Under the pieces are notes generated by a model. That model worked only from the letters and a program-made list of their open reading frames with translations, ran no database searches and had not been told where the DNA came from. Of a DNA stretch of 64,000 bases, positions 37,869 through 48,238 are shown piece after piece (position 1 is the first letter of the stretch; each line of letters starts with the position of its first letter). The translations under genes and the position numbers were made by a program. The stretch is from Melitaea cinxia. Taxonomy: Eukaryota; Arthropoda; Insecta; Lepidoptera; Nymphalidae. The DNA is taken from contig NC_059405.1 of assembly GCF_905220565.1 (NCBI RefSeq), positions 11,610,081-11,674,080 of the forward strand. The letters run 5' to 3'.

Positions 37869-38143
37869 GTGGCTACGACAGTAAAGAATATATCCACCCG
37901 CTCTCTTCTCGTGACAGTCGTTCGAGGCGACTAAGGGATAACACAGTCGACTACCACCTTGGAACTTTAAAAGCCGACCGATGATGGGATAACCATCCAA
38001 CTACTAGCCCTGCGGTCACCAACCCGATCGCCCGGCGTGGTGACTATGGGCGACTTACATGGGTTTACGCCATTTTTGTCGTGAACTTGTCGAGTCCTAT
38101 GTCCAGCAGTGGACTGCGATAGGCTGAAGTGATGATGATGAGT
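37869..38143 (+). mobile_element. LINE-tail short element, plus orientation
   Basis: Starts GTGGCTACGACAGTAAAGAA and runs through TCGAGGCGACTAAGGGATAA and AAAAGCCGACCGATGATGGG. It ends GGACTGCGATAGGCTGAAGT with a GATGATGATGAG tail. About 60 bp around the middle of the body are missing compared with 7750-8078. Confidence -1.
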
Positions 38144-40235
38144 GATAAATAATTGATCAATAGCTATTAATCAAACATATGTTAATAAATAATAAAAGAT
38201 ATTCATAAGAATGGAAATAACTTATTATAATGATATTAATGCAATGATATTGTGATTGTTTGTGTCAAGATTTTCGGTCGTTAATGTCTCTTTTTATTAA
38301 TATTTACGTACGTTACGTCACGAAAAAATGTACATTAATAATAATTAGTTTTCGAAGTCTTATAAAAAGTCTTATTAAAAATACTTTATAGTCGTTTCGT
38401 AATTGTTTTTTTTTTTTTGTAGATATTGTATCTTAAATTAATATTTGCAAAAATAACAACACAATATCTTCACATAAATTACTGTGTAAACAGAATTTAT
38501 AATGAAAAAATAAGCTTCGTCTCTTTTTATATTTCAACTGAAATATATTTAGGAAAGTTCCTTTCTCGAGAAGCACAAAGGTTAAAAGTTACACGTGGCA
38601 CGGCTTCTCGGGAATTCTGATTCAATAGATAGAGGACTTGGAAACATTTTTCCTTTGTATGTTAAACGTGTATGGTATATTAAATTCCATTTTAATAATA
38701 TATATTCTGATTTAATAAAATTTTGAAATCTGTATTCTCAAGTAGAATTTTTTTTTTAAATTATATTGTCGTTGATTGTATAATATACGAGTACTTACGT
38801 ATTTTCAGAATGCTTATGGTCAAAAATTACATCATTTTATACGTAATTAAATAACAGCATTCGAAACTAATGTCGAATAGAATCCTATTTCTGCATCTTT
38901 AATCTTTCTTCTCAACAATGTAGTAATGTGGATAATAAATAATAAACTTTAAAATTACTCTAGTAATCACAAGCACAATCGTAGCATGCTTACGATGAAC
39001 ATCGTTAACGTCCAGTTGTATAGCTGAAAGCATACCTTCTGGTTACAGTTCACTACACTCGCCCACAATGCCCTCCTTGTTTATTGTGCATATCAAAGGC
39101 CTTCCACAAAGCCCCTACGATAATGTGCGTGCTACACGCCCGCGTCGTTAAACAACTATATCTATACCTACATATTATGTTACTTGATTGTGTGCGTAAA
39201 TTCAGATTTGATGGCTTTAATAGATACAAGGACGTCGGCTGTAAATCGATGAACGTAAATTGTTAGAAATGAGAATATTATTATTTTTTGTTACAGACTC
39301 TTCATTACCAGAATAATTTTCTCTTATTGTTCGATATACTTGAACAAACGTTATATAATGAAATTCAGCTCTATTTTATGCTACACTTCATTAGTTTTCA
39401 CAACGTCTCTGAGATATATTTCTCCTTAATAGTATTAAATTTATTTATATATTCTTTGAAATATTTTATGTATAATACATTTCATAGTTATTGTTTTCAT
39501 ATTAAAAAAGTACAAGTGTAATATTAATAGATAGAAAGTAGAATAATGTGACACTTATGCGATTACAACCTACTCACAACTTTACGAGCATTGTTAGCGT
39601 TGGGTTATATCGATGATAGTTTTAGTTTTTATTTCATAATTTGCTTTAAAGGGACTCGCTTTTTGTGTCTGTGTAACGTAATCTCATTGACTTATCAGTC
39701 ATTTTTATAAATATAGATATACATCGATGGTTCCAAAATTAATTTTCAATCTTATTCCGAATTTTTCATCAAAATCCGTTGACTTAATTATGGTAACGTT
39801 AATTGAATCTTCTTTTTTTTGTAGTAGCAACTGCAGTTCAATTTGTACAGAAACCATTAAGGACCGAGCCTTGTCGAATTCAGATTAGTTTCGGACCGCA
39901 GCCCGCTCCTAATTACTTCCTTAGGGCCGGTTTTTTGATCCGTAGTAAAAGTAGAGTTAACTATTTGTCAAATTGACTATAGTTAAGATACTAACTAATG
40001 GTTAAGCCGAAGTTTCGTTTTTTGATCGCTATTTTAACTTTAGTAAGTATTAACGAATAGTTAAAGTATTGCCATTGCAATGAACCTAGGGTAAGGTATT
40101 TTTTCGTAGGGAGTCGTTATTTTCATATGGTAACATTTGTAGATCCGAATGCATTTTGGCGTTAGTCGTGACGTGATATGTCAAATTAATGTAAATTCAT
40201 TGAATTTTCACAAGATTATAATAGTTGTATATTTT

Positions 40236-40666
40236 AACCGACTTAAAAAAAGAGGAAGTTACTCAATTTGACCGGTATATATTTTGTTTTTTTTATGTAT
40301 GTTCGGGAATAACTCCTTCGTTTATGAACCAATTTTGATAATTCTTGTTTCGTTGGAAAGGAAATATCCCTAGTTTGGTACCATGATAAGGAAACCAGGA
40401 TCTGATGACGGGATCCCAAAGAAATCGAGGGACACTCTCGAAAATCTGCATAACTTTTTACTGGGTGTACCGATTTTAATGATTTTTAAATTTAATCCGA
40501 TGTTTATCATGTGGTCACATTTAAATTTCATCGAGATCTGATCACAACTTTTGGAGTAATCTTTAATAATGCGTATTTACTCGACAATTTTTTTGTCTAC
40601 CTACGTTGTATTACTTGTCGATTTAATTGAAGGCGATTTTTCTTCGTTTGCATGCAAACACAATTA
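40236..40666 (+). mobile_element. AACCGACTTC repeat, copy nested in the Harbinger-type element
   Basis: Starts AACCGACTTA and ends with a GAAGGCGATT form of the inner repeat, a perfect GTTTGC-AT-GCAAAC hairpin and CACAATTA. It lies wholly inside 39924-41449, so it is younger than that element. Flanking T residues on both sides fit insertion between two T bases. Confidence -1.
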
Positions 40667-40850
40667 TTAATTAAAGATTAAAGACTAGCTTAAAATAAAC
40701 TTAAATAATGACATCAAGCAAAAAGTAAGTGCAAGAGTTGTTTTTTTTTTATCATAATGTAAAGCGGTTCTTGAAGATCATAATATGTTTAATATTCTCC
40801 ATTTCTTTGTGTAGAGAACGTAATACCAACTTTAACCAGGATGAGACATC

Positions 40851-41047
40851 TAAATTAACGTTGCTTCTGAGAATTACCCCATATTGACCAGTAAAAAAAC
40901 TGATTATGCCAGTAATTAGCAAAAAGATGCAGCCTGGCGATCACTAGCCGAAAAGTTTAACTCTGACGCAGTTCGCTTCCGCACTATGAAACAAATTGCA
41001 AAATTCGACATCATCCCAATGCTCCAGCGGCGAATTACGTGGCCTTA
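40851..41047 (+). pseudogene. Relic of a Harbinger-type Myb/SANT-like protein
   Basis: From 40896 the frame reads KTDYASN, a TAG stop at 40917-40919, then QKDAAWRSLAEKFNSDAVRF and a KQ motif. The KTD..N..K..AW..L...FN......R....Q pattern is that of the Myb/SANT-like DNA-binding proteins encoded by Harbinger elements and of related MADF proteins. It ends at TAA (41045-41047). The in-frame stop and short length show that it is dead. Confidence -1.
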
Positions 41048-41593
41048 ACACCTTCATCATCAGATGAACTCTCCGATATGTGAAAGTATCTGGTTATATT
41101 TAAATTCATTAGGTACCTACAAAATCGGCGTAAATACTGAACTCGATACTCAATTTTAACGAGTTACGAAATGATATAGGTACCCAATACCTTGCTTTGA
41201 AGACAGAATTATCAATGGACACGGTATAAAACAAAAGAACAGATGTTGATTTTGTGAGAACAAAAGTTAACTATTAGTCATATGGCTAAACCCTCGACGC
41301 TGCTGTGGTTAAATATTTTAACTATTTGTTACTTTTTCAACCATTAGTTAAGCTAACTATGGGTCAAAAAACGTATTTTATAGAAATTTAACTATTTGTT
41401 GCAATTTTTAACTAATGGTTGCCTTAACTAGGGATCAAAAAACCGGCCCTTAGTCACTCGGTACATATTACTGGTTCGTTTCTCTTTTTTTGTGTAGCTA
41501 CCACTTATAAATCTTTTCATTTAAATTTCATCCCACAAATTAACGATTAGTATATCTTTTCCTTTTTTTGTATATTTTTATTGCATCGTATCG

Positions 41594-41805
41594 CATTCAG
41601 CCTGAAACATCCCACATAGGCATAGGCGTCCTTATCCAGGTAGGATAAGGATTAGAGCTTAATCAAACATGGTTCTACACTGCGGGTTTACGGACATGTT
41701 CAAGGATTGGAGCTTAATCAAATATGGTTCTCCATTGCGGGTTGATGAATATGTTCCCTACTATGAGTAACGATCGCTATAAGGTACTTATGATAACATA
41801 AGAGA
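41594..41805 (-). mobile_element. Second copy of the CATTCAGCCTG-type SINE-like element
   Basis: Shares the CATTCAGCCTGAAACATCCC start, AAGGATTAGAGCTTAATCAA and CCCTACTATGAGTAACGATC with 31503-31700. The segment GGATTRGAGCTTAATCAAA occurs twice (about 41648 and 41704), so it carries a short internal tandem duplication. Confidence -1.
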
Positions 41806-42209
41806 CAAGGTACAGCGGTCAACGATAACTATTCTTTGTCGTTCTTTACAACCTTGTTTCCTTTAAATATAAATTAAAGAAACTTGCTTTCACTAGCTAA
41901 TCTGTATGTATTTACTTATGTATTATAGTAAGTATATATATATATTTATGGATATCTATAAGTATATTTGTATTTCGGTATGTATCTTTATATGTATTTG
42001 TTAGTATGTAGTATGTTACATTTTTTAAATATAAATAAATTTTATTATTTTTTATTTAATAATTTTTTTTTTGTTTTTTTTTCTCCTTAATAAATCATGA
42101 CCATGGGTTGGAAAGGAAGAAATATCTTTCAGAGATAAGTCCACCATTGCCATAAACCTTACTATTACTTTATGTTTCTACGAGTATGTGTATTTTTGAG
42201 TGCAATAAA

Positions 42210-42210
<1 letters not shown>

Positions 42211-42298
<88 letters not shown>

Positions 42299-42306
42299 GA
42301 TATATA

Positions 42307-42348
<42 letters not shown>

Positions 42349-42383
42349 GATATATATATTTATATATATATATATATATATAT
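42211..42383. repeat. Long TA microsatellite with TATTATGATATATATATTTA interruptions
   Basis: About 170 bp of TA units interrupted twice by the same ATTATGATATATATATTTAT motif, so the tract contains a duplicated higher-order unit. It lies directly left of the satellite-like monomer into which the BEL/Pao element inserted. Confidence -1.
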
Positions 42384-42386
42384 TTA

Positions 42387-42454
42387 TGAAAGTCCTATGT
42401 TTTTGAAGTAAGAGACTTGAAATTTAAAATGTATGCTCTATATATGGCGAGAAG
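42387..42454 (+). repeat. Left part of the satellite-like monomer split by the BEL/Pao insertion
   Basis: ATGAAAGTCCTATGTTTTTG through ATGTATGCTCTATATATGGC is repeated at 49090-49152 with few changes. It continues on the far side of the retrotransposon at 48883. Confidence -1.
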
Positions 42455-42459
42455 GTATC
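42455..42459. repeat. Target-site duplication, left copy (GTATC)
   Basis: GTATC directly precedes the 5' LTR and is repeated at 48878-48882 directly after the 3' LTR. Five bases fits the BEL/Pao superfamily. Confidence -1.
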
Positions 42460-42653
42460 TGTTGAAGCATCAGGCTCATCTTCGCTTCAAGACGCGATTG
42501 CTTTTTTATTTCGTAAGGCGTCAGCCGATCGTAAGTGACGGTGAATAAAAATTATTTTATTAATATACGGCTAGCACTGCTCATAGTACGATCTCAGTCT
42601 TTTATTTTAAATTTCCTTGGATTCCTGAATTTTCAAAACCCCCTGCACGCACA
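42460..42653 (+). repeat. 5' LTR of the BEL/Pao element
   Basis: 194 bp from TGTTGAAGCATCAGG to CTGCACGCACA, identical to 48684-48877 except C instead of T at 42571. It contains AATAAA at 42544-42549, a TATA-like TTAATATA at 42560-42567 and an arthropod initiator-like TCAGTC at 42594-42599 at suitable spacing. The exact transcription start is not established. Confidence -1.
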
Positions 42654-42656
42654 TAG

Positions 42657-42675
42657 TGGTCCTTCGAGCCGGATT
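42657..42675 (+). other. Primer-binding site, tRNA-Tyr type
   Basis: TGGTCCTTCGAGCCGGATT starts three bases after the LTR. It is complementary to a tRNA 3' end AATCCGGCTCGAAGGACCA, which matches the animal tRNA-Tyr acceptor and T-arm sequence as I remember it. Confidence -1.
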
Positions 42676-43477
42676 ATTAAGGCCTGGATTTTATTATGGA
42701 AAAATTGGAAATTCACTTTTGAAAACCTGGAATTACCTTAATCAATTAAGCAACGTGAGAACAAAGAAACTGCAAACCTCTGTGAAGGGAATAAGTGGCC
42801 TGGACATTAGAGTTTAAAATTAATACAGTGCAAATTATTTAATTTACATCACCCAACACTTTATTTTAAGGTAATACCTATTTTAGTTATAAGAAATAAA
42901 AGGCGATATAAGGTCAGTAACTAATTTTTGAATTTTTATTGTATATTTTCATTATTAGCTATTTAAAATTAATAAGTAGGTTTAAGTATACATTATTTAC
43001 AATTATAATTAAGCTATTTAGATAAATATTGTATATCATAGTTAACAGTACTTAATTAATACAGTACAGTAATCTTAGTATTACATTAGTTAATTATTTT
43101 ATTTTTATACAATATACTTTTCATTTTAAGGCTTAATTTAAGCTTTTAACAAGTTTTTTGTAATTAATCAAATTAGTTACTGTAATATTTACCTACCTAC
43201 ATATAACAATAAAATTATATAACATCTACTTGCAGTGCTTAAATTTTAAAATTTTAACGTTGTATTATATTAATCAGTGTTCATTTTCATAATTTTTAAT
43301 AATTTAAAAATATTTTGTCACATTGTATATTGATTTATTATTAAAAGTCTCAGGCTGATTATATTATATTCATTTTGTGTCCATCTTCATAAATTAAAAT
43401 AATTTTAAATATTTGTTACATTGTATAGTGATTTGTATTGTTATGGAATTTCAGGTTGACTTCGCCTGCCTTTCAAA
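42676..43477 (+). other. BEL/Pao leader (about 0.8 kb), non-coding
   Basis: AT-rich sequence with no long frame between the primer site and the polyprotein start. Near its 3' end two diverged tandem copies of about 90 bp lie at 43280-43369 and 43370-43460, both with TTCATTTT, TAATAATTTAAA-like and ACATTGTATAKTGATTT blocks. Packaging signals would be expected in this region but cannot be read from the sequence. Confidence -1.
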
Positions 43478-46400
43478 ATGACCGATATAAAAGAGCTTAA
43501 AAAGAAGCGAGGTAGTTATAAGGGTAGAATTACTTCATTTGGAACCTATTTAGGTCTACTAAAGGATTCGAACTTAAGCCCTTGTCAGGTAATGGAGTTA
43601 CAGTTGCGTGTTGAAAAATTAGAAAATACATATGACGATTTTAACAACACTCAACAGCAATTAGAATGCTTGTGTGACAATATTGAAGCCGAATTTATTG
43701 AGAGGTCTACTATAGAATCGCAGTATTATAGTTTAATAGCTCAAGCTAAAATAATGATAAATAACTTTTCAAAATTAGAAACAGTCGATTTAAAATCCAA
43801 TCAATCAAGATGTAGGCATCAGTTAGTCAAATTACCCACAATATCATTACCAAAATTCTCTGGATCTTATGTAAACTGGCTTGAGTTTCGCGATACCTTT
43901 ACCAGTCTCATTCATGATAATGACGACATGGACGAAATTAATAAATTTCACTATCTTCGGTCATCTTTGGAAGGGTCAGCTGCTATTGTAATTAAGTCGA
44001 TTGAGTTCTCCGCCCACAATTACACACTGGCGTGGGAACTTCTTTGCGAGCGCTTTGATAATAAACGTTTATTAATAAATAATCACGTTACAGCATTATT
44101 TGATATCGAACCGATCACTAAAGAATCTTCCGTAGCATTAAAACGCACTATTGACAATGTAAACAAAAATATTAGGGCACTAAGTTCACTAGGTGAGCCT
44201 GTTAATAGTTGGGATACACTTTTAATATACATAATAAGCAAAAAATTAGATTTTAAAACATTTAAAGAGTTAGAACAGTATAAAGGGTCCTTAGATAAAA
44301 ATAAATTAATTTCATTTGAACAATTTATGGGTTTCTTGCGCAACCGTGCTGATCTTCTTGAAAGCGTAGAATCATCACGTCCCTCTGTTACTAACGTAAA
44401 GCCAAATACTAAAATGCGGGCTATGATGTCAAAAGAGAAGTGCAATTCGTCATCTTCACACGGTTGTCCAAATTGCAGCGGCGATCATTACTTAAATTCG
44501 TGTCCTCAGTTTTTAGCACTTAGCGTCAGCGACAGAATATCGTTATTGAAGAACTACAAAATATGTTACAATTGCTTTAGGTCCGGTCACTATCCTAATT
44601 CTTGCAAAAAATCAGGATGTAAGATCTGTAAGCGCAAACATCACACGCTTATTCACAACTCCGATTATTGTAAAAATCCTGTTTCAAATAAAACACCTGA
44701 TTGCTCGGTCGACAAGGCCAAGGTCGCGTTGTCCTCCGTCTCAGTTGACAGCAGCGATAGCAATCACGTTGCATTCTCGGCTAATATCGCGACGCACACG
44801 CATACACGCACCTCAGGTGACGTCCTTTTGTCGACTGCGTTAATTAGATGTTATGATGCGTATAATAAGGAATACATCGCACGCGCCCTTCTTGATTCCG
44901 GTAGCTCATCTTGTTTAATAACCGAGAATTTATTCAAAAAGTTAAATCTACCGTATTTGAAAATACACAAATATGTTGAAGGTATTAATAATAAAAATTC
45001 ACTGATTAATAAAATGTGTCGAGTTCGTATAGAATCCTTATGCGAAACATATACTAATGATTTATTATGTCATGTTTTGCCTACTATAACGGACAGCATT
45101 CCCGCTAGGCATATAACTATAGATAATATACCGTCCAATATACAGTTGGCGGATCCATATTTCAATACACCAGCTGAAATAGATATTATAATTGGAGCTG
45201 ATGTGTTTTGGAGTTTGTTGGGCTCAGATAAAATCATATTAGGTGATGGGAAACCAACATTATATCAAACTAGACTCGGTTGGCTGGTTTGTGGCCCAGT
45301 TAACGGCGGCTATAATAACATGTTGTCATCTCAATTCCCACCACTGTATTGTAATTTTACAAACTCTAACAATAAAAATTCTTTAACTTCTATTGAGTTG
45401 GATGATATTCAAAACCAACTTACGCGTTTTTGGCAACTTGAAGAAGTATGTCATGAATCATCCGCTCTTTCAATTGAGGAGAAGGCCTGCGAAGAGCATT
45501 TTATCAAAAATACTACGCGCTTGCCATGCGGGCGTTTTTGTGTCAAAATTCCCCTTAAAGAATCACCTTCTTGTCTAGGTGATTCATATCATCGGGCCAA
45601 ACGCTGTTTTCTGTCATTAGAGCGCAGAAATTTAAAGCAGCCTTCACTCGACAAAATGTACAAAGACTTTATGTCAGAGTATGCTTCTTTAGGTCATATG
45701 TCCGAGAGTCGTATTAATTTAAATAATTTATCTTATTTTATACCTCATCATGGAGTTTTACGTGAAAATAGTAGTACCACTAAATTAAGGGTTGTTTTTA
45801 ATGCAAGTGCCCCCACTACCTCTGGTATCTCGTTAAATAACATACAGATGGTAGGACCTAATGTTCAGGATGATTTGACGTCAATTCTGCTCAGATTCAG
45901 AATGCATAAATATGTTCTTTCTGCAGACGTGGAGAAAATGTACCGTCAAATTTCTATACATCCGTCTGACAGGCACCTGCAGCATATTATTTGGCGAGAT
46001 GATATCTCCAGTTCGCTTAAGACATATCAGTTAAATACCGTAACTTATGGTACAGCTAGTGCGCCGTTCCTTGCTACTAGATGTCTTAAGCAGATAGGCT
46101 TAGAATGTCAGGACAATAAAATCGCAAATATTATCATGCATGACTTCTATGTTGACGATCTATTGACCGGTGCTGATTCGTTTGAGGAAGCTTACACCAT
46201 CAAACAAAGGATTACTGATGCACTTGCTTCCGCTTGTATGCCCTTAAGAAAGTGGAAATCTAACGAACCGAAGTTAATTTCAAAACCATCTCAATCACGC
46301 TTAGATTTTCATAACGAGGGTGATAATTTTAATAAAACCTTAGGATTAAGCTGGCAAACTCATAACGACAATTTGTGGTTTCCTATTGATGTTCCCGATC

Positions 46401-48238
46401 AAATAGAGATGACTAAGCGCGGCATGCTGTCTGTTATTTCTAAAATATTTGATCCATTAGGCCTTTTAGCACCATCTGTTATACAAATGAAAATGTTACT
46501 TCAAAAACTTTGGCTTGAAGGGCTGAAGTGGGATGACCAATTACCTAGAGAAATTAGAACAACTTGGGCAGCTATGATTAATACCTTAAATACACTTCAA
46601 AATATACGTATTTCTCGTCGCGTGGTTTGCGATTTGTGTAATCAATTTGAATTTCATATTTTTACTGATTCTTCGGAAAAAGCATATGGCGCATGTATTT
46701 ATATTCGTAGTTTGAATGGGGAGGGTGATGTTTCGGTGCGTTTACTAATTGCTAAAAGTCGTGTCGCTCCTATTAAACCTATAACCATTCCACGACTTGA
46801 GTTATGTGCGGCTGTTCTTGGTGCACGTTTATATCAAAAGGTAACTGGTTCTTTTAGACATGAACCAGAACGTGTAGTTTTTTGGACTGATTCAATGATT
46901 GTATTGGGTTGGTTAAAAATGTCATGTAATAAATTAAATACCTTTGTGCGAAATCGTGTCTCTGAAATATTGGATATCACTAGTTCACGCAATTGGAGGC
47001 ATGTCCCAACACATGAAAATCCAGCCGATTTAATATCTCGAGGGGTGGATCCTTCCGCTATGAAATCATTAGACTTGTGGTGGTTTGGCCCGAACTTTTT
47101 GCATCAAGATATCACTACATGGCCAAGCTCATTTAAGGATTTAGAAACCTTACCGGAGATCAAATCAAATATATCATTAATCGCGAATGATTGTAGCTAC
47201 AATTTCGACAATAAATTAATAAATTTCGAAAGGTTTTCAAAATTTTCAAGACTACATAATTGCGTTTGTTACGTATTACGTTTTATTCAAATATGTAAAA
47301 CACGTTCTGTACTTCCACCATTTTTTTCTCCCGAAGAATTAGAACATTCTTTAAATACTATCATCATTCAATCACAAAAGGAATCCTTTCCCGAGTACAA
47401 CTTATTATTAAATGACAAGTGTTTATCTCCAAAAAATCAATTATTAAAATTAAATGTTTTTCTTGATAATAATAAAATAATGCGTGTAGGAGGGAGACTA
47501 CATAACTCTGAATTCTCGTTCGAAAAGAAACATCCTATACTATTACAGTCCACTCATCATTTTGTTAAACTTTTATTTAAACATGAACATATTAAGCTTA
47601 TGCACGCTGGGCCTCAATTATTATTAAATACAATTAGACAAACTTATTGGCCACTGGGAGGGCGTAGTCTGGCCAAAGCCTGCTATCGTCAGTGTGTTCG
47701 ATGTCGGCGTTTCAAACCACAAGTGATTGTTCCACAAATGGGAAATTTGCCTGTCAGTAGACTCTCGCCAGCTGACTTCGCCTTTCAAAACGTTGGGGTC
47801 GATTATGCGGGGCCTATTTCCTCGGCTAGTCGTCAGGGTCGTGGATGTAGGTTGGTGAAGGTATATATAGTCGTATTTATATGCTTTACTACTAAAGCTA
47901 TTCATTTGGAATTGGTAAGCGATTTAACAAGTAGTAATTATTTACAAGCTTTGCGCAGGTTCATATCTAGAAGAGGAAAGCCAATAAATATCTACTCTGA
48001 TAATGGTACCTCATTTGTAGGCGCTTATAACGAGCTTTCTAATTTTTTAAAACGTAGCTGTAACTCTGTAGCAGAAGATGTTGCGCGTGACGGAATCAAA
48101 TTCCATTTTATACCTGCATACGCTCCGCATTTTGGTGGTCTTTGGGAGGCAGGTGTTAAGTCTACTAAACACCATTTAGTCAGAGTGTTGGGAAATTGTA
48201 ACCTAACGTACGAGGAGCTTAACTCCTTACTTGTTTAA
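43478..48238 (+). CDS. BEL/Pao gag-pol polyprotein, 1586 codons, truncated C-terminus
   Basis: One uninterrupted frame. The N-terminal 300 residues form a gag region of the DUF1759 type. Three zinc knuckles follow, with cysteines starting at C330 (CPNC), C363 (CYNC) and C381 (CKIC). An aspartic protease has D473-S-G (LLDSGSSS). Reverse transcriptase has D817 (SADVEKMY) and Y891-V-D-D. RNase H has D1064 (FTDSSEKAYGA), E1108 and D1138. A zinc-binding segment (CVRCRRF) leads to an integrase with D1442, D1508 and E1557. All these residues are present. The frame stops at TAA 48236-48238 inside the integrase C-terminal part, well before the 3' LTR, and similarity continues beyond the stop. The start at 43478 is the first ATG in frame after the leader. 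In BEL/Pao elements the polyprotein is cut by its own protease and acts in cytoplasmic particles, then in the nucleus. Confidence -1.
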   Translation: MTDIKELKKKRGSYKGRITSFGTYLGLLKDSNLSPCQVMELQLRVEKLENTYDDFNNTQQQLECLCDNIEAEFIERSTIESQYYSLIAQAKIMINNFSKLETVDLKSNQSRCRHQLVKLPTISLPKFSGSYVNWLEFRDTFTSLIHDNDDMDEINKFHYLRSSLEGSAAIVIKSIEFSAHNYTLAWELLCERFDNKRLLINNHVTALFDIEPITKESSVALKRTIDNVNKNIRALSSLGEPVNSWDTLLIYIISKKLDFKTFKELEQYKGSLDKNKLISFEQFMGFLRNRADLLESVESSRPSVTNVKPNTKMRAMMSKEKCNSSSSHGCPNCSGDHYLNSCPQFLALSVSDRISLLKNYKICYNCFRSGHYPNSCKKSGCKICKRKHHTLIHNSDYCKNPVSNKTPDCSVDKAKVALSSVSVDSSDSNHVAFSANIATHTHTRTSGDVLLSTALIRCYDAYNKEYIARALLDSGSSSCLITENLFKKLNLPYLKIHKYVEGINNKNSLINKMCRVRIESLCETYTNDLLCHVLPTITDSIPARHITIDNIPSNIQLADPYFNTPAEIDIIIGADVFWSLLGSDKIILGDGKPTLYQTRLGWLVCGPVNGGYNNMLSSQFPPLYCNFTNSNNKNSLTSIELDDIQNQLTRFWQLEEVCHESSALSIEEKACEEHFIKNTTRLPCGRFCVKIPLKESPSCLGDSYHRAKRCFLSLERRNLKQPSLDKMYKDFMSEYASLGHMSESRINLNNLSYFIPHHGVLRENSSTTKLRVVFNASAPTTSGISLNNIQMVGPNVQDDLTSILLRFRMHKYVLSADVEKMYRQISIHPSDRHLQHIIWRDDISSSLKTYQLNTVTYGTASAPFLATRCLKQIGLECQDNKIANIIMHDFYVDDLLTGADSFEEAYTIKQRITDALASACMPLRKWKSNEPKLISKPSQSRLDFHNEGDNFNKTLGLSWQTHNDNLWFPIDVPDQIEMTKRGMLSVISKIFDPLGLLAPSVIQMKMLLQKLWLEGLKWDDQLPREIRTTWAAMINTLNTLQNIRISRRVVCDLCNQFEFHIFTDSSEKAYGACIYIRSLNGEGDVSVRLLIAKSRVAPIKPITIPRLELCAAVLGARLYQKVTGSFRHEPERVVFWTDSMIVLGWLKMSCNKLNTFVRNRVSEILDITSSRNWRHVPTHENPADLISRGVDPSAMKSLDLWWFGPNFLHQDITTWPSSFKDLETLPEIKSNISLIANDCSYNFDNKLINFERFSKFSRLHNCVCYVLRFIQICKTRSVLPPFFSPEELEHSLNTIIIQSQKESFPEYNLLLNDKCLSPKNQLLKLNVFLDNNKIMRVGGRLHNSEFSFEKKHPILLQSTHHFVKLLFKHEHIKLMHAGPQLLLNTIRQTYWPLGGRSLAKACYRQCVRCRRFKPQVIVPQMGNLPVSRLSPADFAFQNVGVDYAGPISSASRQGRGCRLVKVYIVVFICFTTKAIHLELVSDLTSSNYLQALRRFISRRGKPINIYSDNGTSFVGAYNELSNFLKRSCNSVAEDVARDGIKFHFIPAYAPHFGGLWEAGVKSTKHHLVRVLGNCNLTYEELNSLLV

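Larger units (their letters stand above)
39924..41449. mobile_element. PIF/Harbinger-type DNA transposon, degraded, with nested insertion
   Basis: The ends are GGGCCGGTTTTTTGATCC (39924-39941) and its exact reverse complement (41432-41449). TTA flanks both sides (39921-39923 and 41450-41452). A 3-bp TTA duplication is the hallmark of the PIF/Harbinger superfamily. Subterminal TTAACTATTTGT and AACTAATGGTTAA motifs recur at both ends, like transposase-binding arrays. The interior has a relic of a Myb/SANT-like protein (40851-41047) but no DDE transposase. The AACCGACTTC repeat at 40236-40666 is nested inside. Without the nested insert the element is about 1.1 kb, so it is a non-autonomous or deleted copy. 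Confidence -1.

Noticed and set aside
42535..42741. Open frame at the BEL/Pao 5' end and its twin at 48759-48944
   Set aside because: Both are LTR sequence read through; the frame is shared only because the LTRs are identical.
44083..44445. Antisense frames within the polyprotein (also 47624-47905)
   Set aside because: Shadows of the gag-pol frame without motifs of their own.
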